Assembly (NCBI GenBank): GCA_014381035.1
Contig: JACMIS010000817.1
Coordinates: forward strand, 1-5,397
Origin: Armatimonadota bacterium
Lineage (GTDB): Bacteria > Armatimonadota > Armatimonadia > Armatimonadales > Armatimonadaceae
DNA: 5,397 nucleotides
Direction: 5' to 3'
Part shown: one piece after another, positions 1 through 5,397 of the stretch
Numbering within the stretch: the stretch's first letter is position 1
Layout of the letters: every line of letters starts with the position of its first letter
Translations under genes and position numbers: made by a program
The notes under the pieces: generated by a model
Seen by the model: the letters and a program-made list of their open reading frames with translations, nothing else
Databases searched by the model: none
Told to the model about the DNA's origin: nothing

Positions 1-709
1 CTACCAGTGCTTCGTCCTCGGCGCATTCGCGGATCGTTTCGTAGCCGTACCGATAGCCGTGGTAGGCAAGTGTAGCATGGCCCGCATTGTGCAAAAACAG
101 CTTGCGGAGTTCGTAGGCGTGGAACTGTGCGCCGGGAACGGGTACCAGTCCGGGGATGTTCGGAACGCCGCCGTGCCATTGGGATGCATTGAACGGTAAT
201 TCGTGGAACGGTTCCGCGGAAACGGTCAGCGGGTCTATTTCGCCGAATCCGGCTTCCGGCACCATACGCCCGATAACGGTTTCCGTCGCGTAAACGTTCG
301 GATCGCCGCCCACGCCCGCTAAAAAACGGTCGCGGATTTCCAAGCCGTTCTCGCAGAGCAGAACATTCAGTGGCTGCTGCCGTTGCGCGAGGGCGGGGAG
401 AATCAGTTCTCGGGCGACATTTTCTACGTGTCGCGCACCGACCGCTGTCGCCGCGAACGAACAGGAGGCGAGAGCGGCAACGACGGCGTTTACATCGCTC
501 GCCGAAATCGCCCGTGCGGGAGCAATCTGTCGGGTCTCTTCCATATCGCTCGTTACCAGCCGGAGCGGGTACGAACCGCGCCGATTTAGTTCGTCGACGA
601 GAGACTGGCTGACGTCCACGAATATCGTTTCGTAGCCGCCCTCAGTCCAGAGTTGCCCCAGAAATCCGCGCCCGATAGCACCCGCCCCGATCTGTACAAT
701 CGTCGCCAT
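1..709 (-). CDS. mtlD: Mannitol-1-phosphate 5-dehydrogenase-like protein, partial (C-terminus beyond left edge)
   Basis: The gene would encode an enzyme that interconverts mannitol 1-phosphate and fructose 6-phosphate with NAD(H) in the cytosol. Reading leftward from ATG 709-707 gives an uninterrupted 236 codons with no stop before the edge, against about 380 residues for the family, so roughly the last 40 percent is missing. The N-terminus has the Rossmann dinucleotide-binding motif IGAGAIGRGFLGQL (residues 7-20). NVLLCEN lies at 115-121 and a VPNIPG turn at 182-187. The polyol-dehydrogenase signature K-x4-N-x2-H is intact at K203, N208 and H211, inside RKLFLHNAGHA, which matches the E. coli MtlD segment RKLFTLNTGHA. 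The start is chosen because the Rossmann strand begins immediately after it; no Shine-Dalgarno sequence precedes it. It lies 60 bases downstream of pnuC on the same strand, so the two may be cotranscribed. Other members of the long-chain mannitol dehydrogenase family, acting on different sugar acids or polyols, cannot be excluded. Confidence 0.85.
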   Translation of the reverse strand, partial: MATIVQIGAGAIGRGFLGQLWTEGGYETIFVDVSQSLVDELNRRGSYPLRLVTSDMEETRQIAPARAISASDVNAVVAALASCSFAATAVGARHVENVARELILPALAQRQQPLNVLLCENGLEIRDRFLAGVGGDPNVYATETVIGRMVPEAGFGEIDPLTVSAEPFHELPFNASQWHGGVPNIPGLVPVPGAQFHAYELRKLFLHNAGHATLAYHGYRYGYETIRECAEDEALV

Positions 710-769
710 AACCGGATTGAACCACGTAGGCACGGAGGATACAAAGACCGGAAAGGGGAGAGTCCGATT

Positions 770-1444
770 TTACGCGTCTACGCCGATTGTTTCCTCACCG
801 ACTTCGGGGTGCGACTCTTTTTGCATCTGCCGATACCAACTGATCGCGCCGGTAGTCGCCAGTACCGTAAACACCGCATAAAGCAATGTGGTGACCGGCA
901 TCTTGAGTTGCGGGAAAATATAGAAGGTGTAGATCAGATCGGCAACTATCCACAGCACCCAGTTCTCGAACTTTTTGTAGGTCTGCAAAAACTGCGCCGA
1001 GATACTCAGCCCCGTCGTGAAGCAGTCCATCGGGGAAAGTTGTGGCGGCGGCAGACGAAACGCGGTGACGAGTGGCGGCAAGCCGTAGTACAGCGCGACC
1101 GACAGCAGAGCAGTGATGACCCACCACACTATCCGCTCGCGGTTTGTCAGTGCGGAGATCGGCAGGGCATCGTTTTTGTTTGGATTTCCCTTCATCCAGA
1201 CATACCAACCGACGAACTGCATCGGTACAAAGTACAGCAGTTGCAATCCCGCGTTCGCATAGATGTGTGAGATGCGGAAGAAAATATACCCATACAGGAC
1301 GGACCCGATGAGTCCCCAGAACCAGTTCCAGATATTGTTCTTCACGGTCAGATACACGCATAGGAGCGAGGTAATGGCCGCGACAATCTCGATGGGTTTG
1401 AGTTCGGCGGTGATCGCCTTCCAGGAGAGCAGAGGAATTTCCAT
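770..1444 (-). CDS. pnuC: Nicotinamide riboside transporter PnuC family
   Basis: This is a 224-residue integral inner-membrane protein of the PnuC family, close to the usual length of about 200-240. Family members carry nicotinamide riboside into the cell by facilitated diffusion, and it is then trapped by phosphorylation and used for NAD synthesis. Visible hallmarks are WNWFWGLIGSVLYGYIFF (39-56), then LQLLYFVPMQFVGWYVW (67-83), which carries the conserved Q-x2-GWY-x-W segment, and in the second half D140-x2-TTGLSISAQ followed by KKFENWVLWIVAD (157-169). Several further hydrophobic helices lie at about 18-34, 105-120 and 180-200, and the C-terminal tail is short and hydrophilic. The ATG at 1444 is used because the frame begins there and the hydrophobic core follows; no Shine-Dalgarno sequence is seen. 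It is divergent from the glycosyltransferase gene and 60 bases upstream of mtlD. PnuC homologues also move thiamine (PnuT) or deoxynucleosides, and no riboswitch or NAD-repressor operator is visible to settle the substrate. Confidence 0.9.
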   Translation of the reverse strand: MEIPLLSWKAITAELKPIEIVAAITSLLCVYLTVKNNIWNWFWGLIGSVLYGYIFFRISHIYANAGLQLLYFVPMQFVGWYVWMKGNPNKNDALPISALTNRERIVWWVITALLSVALYYGLPPLVTAFRLPPPQLSPMDCFTTGLSISAQFLQTYKKFENWVLWIVADLIYTFYIFPQLKMPVTTLLYAVFTVLATTGAISWYRQMQKESHPEVGEETIGVDA

Positions 1445-1465
1445 AATGGTATACGCCGCTATTTT

Positions 1466-1493
1466 TTTACGCGCGACGATTCCGTTGTATACT
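1466..1493 (+). promoter_or_regulatory. Possible sigma-70-type promoter for the glycosyltransferase gene
   Basis: TTTACG (1466-1471) and TATACT (1488-1493) are separated by 16 bases and resemble the -35 and -10 boxes. A T-rich run (1462-1468) touches the -35 box. Transcription would start near 1500-1502, at or next to the ATG at 1502. The -10 match is good and the -35 match partial. The site lies in the short divergent region where a promoter is expected. This is pattern matching only. Confidence 0.35.
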
Positions 1494-1501
1494 GTCGCAT
1501 T

Positions 1502-1540
1502 ATGACGGGATTGTTTTGTGGGATGACGGCGCGAAAATGA
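1502..1540 (+). CDS. Possible 12-codon leader ORF overlapping the glycosyltransferase start
   Basis: ATG at 1502 opens a 12-codon frame (MTGLFCGMTARK) that stops at TGA 1538-1540. Its stop overlaps the ATG at 1537 of the following gene in an ATGA arrangement, the classic geometry for translational coupling. The ATG lies about 8 bases after the candidate -10 box, so it could be read from a leaderless transcript. The peptide has no recognised similarity and no runs of a regulatory amino acid, so it could equally be chance. Confidence 0.2.
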   Translation: MTGLFCGMTARK

Positions 1541-2856
1541 CGCAGGGAAAGAACCGGCGGTGGAAAGTGGCGTTCCTCTTCGCGCTCGCGCTACTCATGG
1601 GCATCGCGTGGCTAATCGTTATTCCGCCCCCGCTCAATGGTAAGTCGAAGTGGAGTAACTTTCATCCCGATGAAGTCTCCCATATTTCCGTGGCGCGATA
1701 TATGGCTTCGCACCGGCTCTCATTGCCACCCTATGCTTCTCCCTACGATACGTCCGTGCATCCCCCGTTATACCATGGACTTGCTGGCATTGTATTCACC
1801 GCTGCGGCGACCGTTTTGAGCGAATCGGGTGCATTGCAAGCAATGCGCTTATTCGGGGTGCTGATCGGTCTCGGCACGATCTGGTATTCGTACCGCGCCG
1901 CGAGCCAGGTACGTCTTTCCCGCTCCGTCGCGTTTCCCGCCGCGTTTCTCGTCGCGTCAGTGCCGATGCGTATGTCGCTTTCCGGCGCGGTGACAAACGA
2001 AAACCTTGCCGCGCTCGGTGCGGCGGCGACACTCGCTTTCTTGTATGAAAACATCCGCTTCGGATTCGCCGGACGCCGATTCGTCGCGCTCGTGTTCTGG
2101 TGCGTCGTCGCGGTGGGTTGTAAAATCACCTGCGCGGGCTTGTTACTGTCTATCGGCGTGGGGCTTCTCTACTCGCGCAAATGGCGCGGAGAGCCGTTGC
2201 GGGTGCCGATTTCGCGGTTTGCGTTTCTGATCGGCGTGATCGGCGCGGCGTGGGGATGGTGGTTCGCGTATAACATCGTCCACTTCGGCGACCCGCTCCG
2301 AAAAGCGGCGGCGGACAGGATGTGGGACCCGATTCAACCGGGGTATGCTGTGATCTCGATAACCAAAGGCTTTACTCCACTCCGGTATTTTGTTTCCATA
2401 GTCGGCGCGGGTTGGGTATCGTTCTGGGGGTGCTTCGACGGGATGACGCACCGCTTTCCGCTCCTGAACTACCTCGTGCTTTTCGTTTTCCAAATCGCGG
2501 CGTTTGTTGGTGCGGCATTTTCTCTGCGTCGTGTTCTGCCACGCTCCCGCGTGGAGCGGGCGATCTGCGTCGTCACCGGCGTATTCGCCGCGTGGGTCTT
2601 CCTCGTCTATTGCCAGTACAACTGGGCGCACTATCCGCCGCAGGGGCGATATTTTTTCGTGCTACTCGCGCCGTTCGGTGTTCTGATGGCGGGCGGAATG
2701 AACGCTTTTCTACGCCGGTTCGTGCCGTCACAGCGTTGGCGACAGGGGGTATGGTTGCTGGTAGCGTTGCTCCTGCTATATCTCAACCTATACGCGCTCC
2801 GGGTGATGCCCACGGATCGGATCATCTTTCGAAACACGGCAAATATCGGCGCGTGA
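1537..2856 (+). CDS. DUF2142/GT39-like polytopic membrane glycosyltransferase (GT-C type)
   Basis: This is a hydrophobic protein of 439 residues from the chosen ATG, with about ten predicted membrane helices. Its features are those of GT-C fold glycosyltransferases, which move sugars from polyprenyl-phosphate donors onto acceptors at the outer face of the membrane. After the first helix (about 11-29), the first external loop carries an acidic pair in FHPDEVSH (42-49) and then HPPLYH (75-80), a DUF2142/PMT-type arrangement. TNEN occurs before a later helix. AYNIVHFGDPL and, near the C-terminus, PQGRYFFVLLAPFGVLMAGG also match that family's usual phrases. D45 and E46 would be the candidate catalytic or metal-binding residues. 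An in-frame TTG at 1516 would add seven residues; ATG 1537 is preferred because it gives a basic N-terminus leading directly into helix 1. The O-antigen ligase-family gene follows after 80 bases on the same strand, supporting a role in surface glycan assembly. Donor and acceptor are unknown. Confidence 0.75.
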   Translation: MTQGKNRRWKVAFLFALALLMGIAWLIVIPPPLNGKSKWSNFHPDEVSHISVARYMASHRLSLPPYASPYDTSVHPPLYHGLAGIVFTAAATVLSESGALQAMRLFGVLIGLGTIWYSYRAASQVRLSRSVAFPAAFLVASVPMRMSLSGAVTNENLAALGAAATLAFLYENIRFGFAGRRFVALVFWCVVAVGCKITCAGLLLSIGVGLLYSRKWRGEPLRVPISRFAFLIGVIGAAWGWWFAYNIVHFGDPLRKAAADRMWDPIQPGYAVISITKGFTPLRYFVSIVGAGWVSFWGCFDGMTHRFPLLNYLVLFVFQIAAFVGAAFSLRRVLPRSRVERAICVVTGVFAAWVFLVYCQYNWAHYPPQGRYFFVLLAPFGVLMAGGMNAFLRRFVPSQRWRQGVWLLVALLLLYLNLYALRVMPTDRIIFRNTANIGA

Positions 2857-2901
2857 TCCGATACGGGTTCGCTGTCCTGTTCCGGTTTGCTCAAGGGGAA
2901 A

Positions 2902-2930
2902 TTGTTCGCTCCGCCCGTTCATGATAAAAA
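2902..2930 (+). promoter_or_regulatory. Weak candidate promoter ahead of the ligase-family gene
   Basis: TTGTTC (2902-2907) and TAAAAA (2925-2930) are 17 bases apart in the 80-base gap between the two membrane-protein genes. If used, transcription would begin about at the A of ATG 2937, giving a leaderless message, which would agree with the absence of a Shine-Dalgarno sequence there. Both boxes are imperfect, and readthrough from the upstream gene is equally possible. No terminator hairpin is visible in the gap. Confidence 0.2.
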
Positions 2931-2936
2931 CGAACC

Positions 2937-4508
2937 ATGGTTTCGCCTGCTCCCGGTGTCCCCGCCTCATCCCGCCCGATAACACGCCCCGCCACGCCGT
3001 GGTGGATGTATGTCGTCGGGGTGCTCGGGGCGGTCGCCGTCGGTGTGGCGGCGGCGTTTCCGAAGGCATTCGTCGCCGTTCTCATTCTCGGGCTTGTCGC
3101 GGTGTTGTTGGTCGGTGCCGTCCGCAATCCCTGGATCGCATTAGCCGTCATTATCGCGCAATATCCGGTGATGAACACCCTGCGCACGATCTACACGGCG
3201 CACCATCTGCCGGTTTTTGCCGGGGGTGTGCGCTTCTTCCCCGATTTTCTCCAGATGATTATTCTGGCGCAACTGTTGATATGGGGGATCAAGAATCCGC
3301 GCTATCGCCTGAAAATCTACGGCGACGATCTTCCGGTCGCCCTTTACGTGATCGTCGGGATCTATTCCGTCGTTGTCGCCGCCCAATACACCCATCCGTA
3401 TGGCCCGTTCAATGGCTGGTACGTTTCCATGACACCGGCGATATTCTATCTGGTCATCCGCTGGCTACAACCGACACACGAACAAGGGATGTGGTTTTTT
3501 CGCTGGATGACACGATGCTACGGCGTTTTGATGTGCCTGTCGCTTCCGGTGTACTTCATTCGCCCCGACTGGTACAAGGTGTTGCAAAACGCGGAGCATC
3601 CGCATTTCGTCCCTCCCGGCATGACGCCGATGGCGTTTTGGGGGTTTTATCCCCGAATGCAGGCTTTCTTCTTCGAGGAGAACCACTGGGGCACCCTGTC
3701 TGAATTAGTCGCCGTGCTCGGCGCGGCATACCTGATGCGTAGCGATGTGCTCCTAAAACGGTATGTTTTCGTTTTGCTGGCGACGCTGGGTATGGTCTGT
3801 TCGATCTCCCGCGGGGCGATGATCTCCTTTGTGATCGCGATAGCCATTCTGCTGTTGTTTCGGGGAGCACATCGGAAACGCATCGCGGCTGTTCTTGCGG
3901 TAAGTGCTGTTGTTGGGGTAGCAGGACTGTATGCGATGCGTGACTCACCGCTTGTCACGGTAACCTTCGACCGACTGGAAACCGTCAGTGCCAACGCCGC
4001 GAAAAAAGGCGAGGTTGCGAACGACCGTACACACCAGTGGAAAGCGGGCTGGAAGGTCTTTCTGGAAACGCCGTCGGGTAAGGGGTTAGGGACGGTGGGG
4101 AACGGAGCCTCGCTGAGCAAAGTCACGCCTTTTCTCGTCGGGGACGGGGTATACGTCCGTGTGTTAGCCGAGCAGGGCGTTCCGGGGATACTGGCGTTCG
4201 CGTATCTGATAATCAGTATTCCCTGGATCCTCTGGCGGTATCGCGACATCGCGCCGGTAGAATGGCGACCGCTGGGTATCGGGCTTTTCGCCTTCCATTT
4301 CGGGTTTTGTATCCACGGCATCGGCGCGAACACGTTCGACTATTATTGTGTCGCCCCGGTCTATTTCATGCTCGTCGGCTTGTATGTCAGTGCGGCGCAT
4401 CGGCAATTACGCGAAAATCGAGCGCGGGCGGCTGTTTCGCCCGCAGTCAGCGTCAGCGGAGACGCGAAAATGTTGGAGGCGTTCGATGTCGGCAACCAAC
4501 GACATTAG
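2937..4508 (+). CDS. O-antigen ligase/polymerase family (Wzy_C-like) membrane protein
   Basis: This is a 523-residue polytopic membrane protein with about 10-12 hydrophobic helices, starting around residue 22, and a hydrophilic C-terminal tail from about 475. Proteins of the O-antigen ligase/Wzy superfamily join or polymerise lipid-linked glycans on the outer face of the inner membrane. Supporting motifs are FFFEENHWGTLSEL (244-257), equivalent to the family's F-x-(N/E)-N-H-x-G helix start; SISRGAMISF (289-298), the hallmark S-R-G segment with R292; an external loop with NDRTHQWKAGWKVFLETPSGKGLGT (from 362); and VGDGVYVRVLAEQGVPG (401-417) entering the next helix. True lipopolysaccharide ligases usually carry His-Asn where this protein has D403-G404, so polymerase or another ligase activity is as likely. 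ATG 2937 is the first possible start after an in-frame stop at 2922. No Shine-Dalgarno sequence is seen. Its last 23 bases overlap pcm. Confidence 0.85.
   Translation: MVSPAPGVPASSRPITRPATPWWMYVVGVLGAVAVGVAAAFPKAFVAVLILGLVAVLLVGAVRNPWIALAVIIAQYPVMNTLRTIYTAHHLPVFAGGVRFFPDFLQMIILAQLLIWGIKNPRYRLKIYGDDLPVALYVIVGIYSVVVAAQYTHPYGPFNGWYVSMTPAIFYLVIRWLQPTHEQGMWFFRWMTRCYGVLMCLSLPVYFIRPDWYKVLQNAEHPHFVPPGMTPMAFWGFYPRMQAFFFEENHWGTLSELVAVLGAAYLMRSDVLLKRYVFVLLATLGMVCSISRGAMISFVIAIAILLLFRGAHRKRIAAVLAVSAVVGVAGLYAMRDSPLVTVTFDRLETVSANAAKKGEVANDRTHQWKAGWKVFLETPSGKGLGTVGNGASLSKVTPFLVGDGVYVRVLAEQGVPGILAFAYLIISIPWILWRYRDIAPVEWRPLGIGLFAFHFGFCIHGIGANTFDYYCVAPVYFMLVGLYVSAAHRQLRENRARAAVSPAVSVSGDAKMLEAFDVGNQRH
4475..4479 (+). 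promoter_or_regulatory. Ribosome binding site of pcm, inside the ligase gene
   Basis: GGAGG lies six bases before ATG 4486 and is the clearest Shine-Dalgarno sequence in the window. It fixes the pcm start: the same frame is open back to an ATG at 4348, but that one would put 46 unrelated residues in front of the methyltransferase. Because the site sits within the last codons of the ligase gene, translation of pcm can be coupled to ligase translation. Confidence 0.8.
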
Positions 4509-5199
4509 GGAAGCCGAGCGGGATGCGATGCGGGAGCGAATGATCGCGGAACAGATCGCGGCACGCGGTATCCGCGACAGCCGGGTACTAAATGCATTGC
4601 GGCGTGTGCCCCGGCACCGCTTCATCCGCTCCGCGACCGACGCACACACCCGCGCTTACGCCGATGCCGCGCAATCTATCGGCGAGGGACAGACGATTTC
4701 GCAACCATACATTGTCGCCTTGATGAGTGAAGCCCTCGCGCTGACTGGCGCGGAGAAGGTTCTGGAAATCGGCGCAGGCTCCGGGTACCAGACCGCTGTA
4801 CTTTCCTTGCTCGCCGACGAGGTGATCGCTGTCGAGCGGATCCCGTCGCTTGCGGAACGCGCCGGTCAGGCACTGGGCGGTTTCGGCGTCGCCAATGTGA
4901 AACTGTTTGTTGGCGACGGCTCGCGGGGATGGGAACCGGAGGCTCCCTATGACGCTATTCTCGTTGCCGCCGTCGCTCCCGCTGTTCCCCCCGCGTTTGT
5001 CGCGCAACTGAAACCGGGCGGTCGCCTGGTTCTTCCCGTCGGGCAGGAGAACGCACCGCAACGTCTTCTGCTACTCACGAAAGCGAGCGACGGTTCCGAT
5101 TCGGTGACGACGCACGACTTGGGGACTGTCGCCTTCGTCCCGCTGGTCGGAGCGGGCGGCTTCGGTTTACCTGATGACCTCGGAATGATGGATATTTAA
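4486..5199 (+). CDS. pcm: Protein-L-isoaspartate O-methyltransferase
   Basis: This is a 237-residue cytosolic enzyme that uses S-adenosylmethionine to methylate isoaspartyl residues arising in aged proteins, starting their repair. The order of motifs is that of the PCMT family. An N-terminal helical part has RMIAEQIAARGIRDSRVLNALRRVPRHRF (18-46), followed by the substrate-site segment YADAAQSIGEGQTISQPYIVALM (58-80). SAM-binding motif I is VLEIGAGSGYQTAVL (92-106). An acidic strand end follows in VIAVER (113-118), then GDGSRGW (143-149), PYDAILVAA (154-162) and LKPGGRLVLPVG (175-186). Length is slightly above the usual 205-225. The start is set by the GGAGG six bases upstream and by the position of the family N-terminus. 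It overlaps the ligase gene by 23 bases in another frame and ends tail to tail with the dehydratase gene. Identification is firm; the link to glycan genes is positional only. Confidence 0.95.
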   Translation: MSATNDIREAERDAMRERMIAEQIAARGIRDSRVLNALRRVPRHRFIRSATDAHTRAYADAAQSIGEGQTISQPYIVALMSEALALTGAEKVLEIGAGSGYQTAVLSLLADEVIAVERIPSLAERAGQALGGFGVANVKLFVGDGSRGWEPEAPYDAILVAAVAPAVPPAFVAQLKPGGRLVLPVGQENAPQRLLLLTKASDGSDSVTTHDLGTVAFVPLVGAGGFGLPDDLGMMDI

Positions 5200-5397
5200 G
5201 CGAGCGTATCGGCTTTTCCGGCTAACGCGAAATCGTTCTTCGTGATTCCCCCGGCGTCGTGTGTCACCAACCCCAGAGTCACTTTATCGTAGCGAATGTC
5301 TATGTCCGGGTGGTGGTTGGCTTCTTCCGCCGCATCCGCGACGCTATTCACAAATCTCATGGCGGCGACGAAATCGGCGAAAGAGAACGTGCGCGAA
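5196..5397 (-). CDS. 4a-hydroxytetrahydrobiopterin (pterin-4a-carbinolamine) dehydratase, partial (N-terminus beyond right edge)
   Basis: Only the C-terminal 66 codons are in the window; the family is about 95-115 residues long. The enzyme dehydrates 4a-hydroxytetrahydropterin, the by-product of aromatic amino acid hydroxylases such as phenylalanine hydroxylase, so that the cofactor can be recycled. The visible part reads from the F-x-F-A-D-F segment, through MRFVNSVADAAEEANHHPDI with the signature His-His-Pro-Asp catalytic site, then IRYDKVTLGLVTHDAGGIT, which contains the third conserved His (T-H-D), and K-N-D-F-A-L-A near the end. The frame is open to the edge and ends with TAA at 5198-5196, overlapping the pcm stop by four bases. 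Some bacteria carry this family without a pterin-dependent hydroxylase, where it is linked to molybdopterin or other pterin metabolism, so the exact role here is open. Confidence 0.92.
   Translation of the reverse strand, partial: SRTFSFADFVAAMRFVNSVADAAEEANHHPDIDIRYDKVTLGLVTHDAGGITKNDFALAGKADTLA

Noticed and set aside
1..709. Possible frameshift or pseudogene status of the mtlD-like gene
   Set aside because: Codon-by-codon reading from 709 to 2 shows no stop and all motifs in one frame; the gene is simply cut by the window edge.
653..1270. 205-codon open frame on the plus strand opposite pnuC and the mtlD start
   Set aside because: It is antisense to two clearly recognised genes, its product is rich in Arg, His and Gln with no known motif, and it looks like a GC-driven shadow frame.
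1448..1453. Minus-strand TATACC as the pnuC -10 box
   Set aside because: It ends only three bases before the pnuC ATG, which would start transcription inside the start codon, and there is no acceptable -35 element.
1448..1493. Two GTATAC palindromes (1449-1454 and 1487-1492) as a paired operator
   Set aside because: They share only the six-base core with different flanks, and one coincides with the candidate -10 box. A six-base palindrome occurring twice in an AT-richer gap is weak evidence.
2143..2924. Long alternative frames on both strands within the glycosyltransferase gene (2143-2631 minus, 2322-2924 plus)
   Set aside because: Both are composition shadows with charged, motif-free products, and the GT-C frame explains the region.
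2857..2936. Terminator between the glycosyltransferase and ligase genes
   Set aside because: No stem followed by a T-run is visible in this 80-base gap on either strand.
2921..3703. 260-codon plus-strand frame starting just before the ligase gene
   Set aside because: It overlaps the ligase gene in another frame. The product is Arg-rich and low in hydrophobic structure, while the ligase frame has consistent membrane helices and family motifs.
4348..4485. N-terminal extension of pcm by 46 residues to an earlier ATG
   Set aside because: The extension lies within the ligase gene, resembles no PCMT N-terminus, and the GGAGG at 4475 points to ATG 4486.

Overview
The window is an ordinary-looking, moderately GC-rich bacterial chromosome segment, densely packed with six protein-coding genes. 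No RNA gene, mobile element, CRISPR array, integration site or long repeat is visible, and no gene-free stretch exceeds about 80 bases. The envelope polysaccharide-type membrane proteins fit a bacterium with a surface glycan. Most starts lack a recognisable Shine-Dalgarno sequence, which suggests a lineage that uses leaderless or SD-independent initiation. No phylum can be fixed from the sequence; an environmental, less-studied group such as Armatimonadota is only a guess.

Layout: (1) On the minus strand, pnuC (770-1444) is followed after 60 bases by a mannitol-1-phosphate 5-dehydrogenase-like gene, which starts at 709 and runs off the left edge. (2) A roughly 60-base divergent region (1445-1501) has one plausible forward promoter (TTTACG-16-TATACT). 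(3) On the plus strand come three genes: a DUF2142/GT39-like polytopic membrane protein of GT-C type (about 1537-2856), an O-antigen ligase/polymerase-family membrane protein (2937-4508), and a protein-L-isoaspartate O-methyltransferase, pcm (4486-5199). Pcm overlaps the ligase by 23 bases and has a strong ribosome binding site inside the ligase gene. (4) On the minus strand, the C-terminal part of a pterin-4a-carbinolamine dehydratase enters from the right edge and ends tail to tail with pcm, sharing the four bases TTAA.

How they fit together: the two polytopic proteins plausibly act in extracytoplasmic glycan assembly, one transferring sugars from lipid carriers and the other polymerising or ligating glycan chains. 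Pcm repairs damaged proteins in the cytosol and appears only translationally linked to them. PnuC supplies nicotinamide riboside for NAD, and MtlD is an NAD-linked polyol-phosphate dehydrogenase; a functional link between these two is possible but weak. I found no convincing undescribed system. The more notable points are the unusual ligase-pcm coupling, the apparent lack of the ligase-type His in the O-antigen ligase-family protein, and a possible leaderless mini-ORF ahead of the glycosyltransferase gene.
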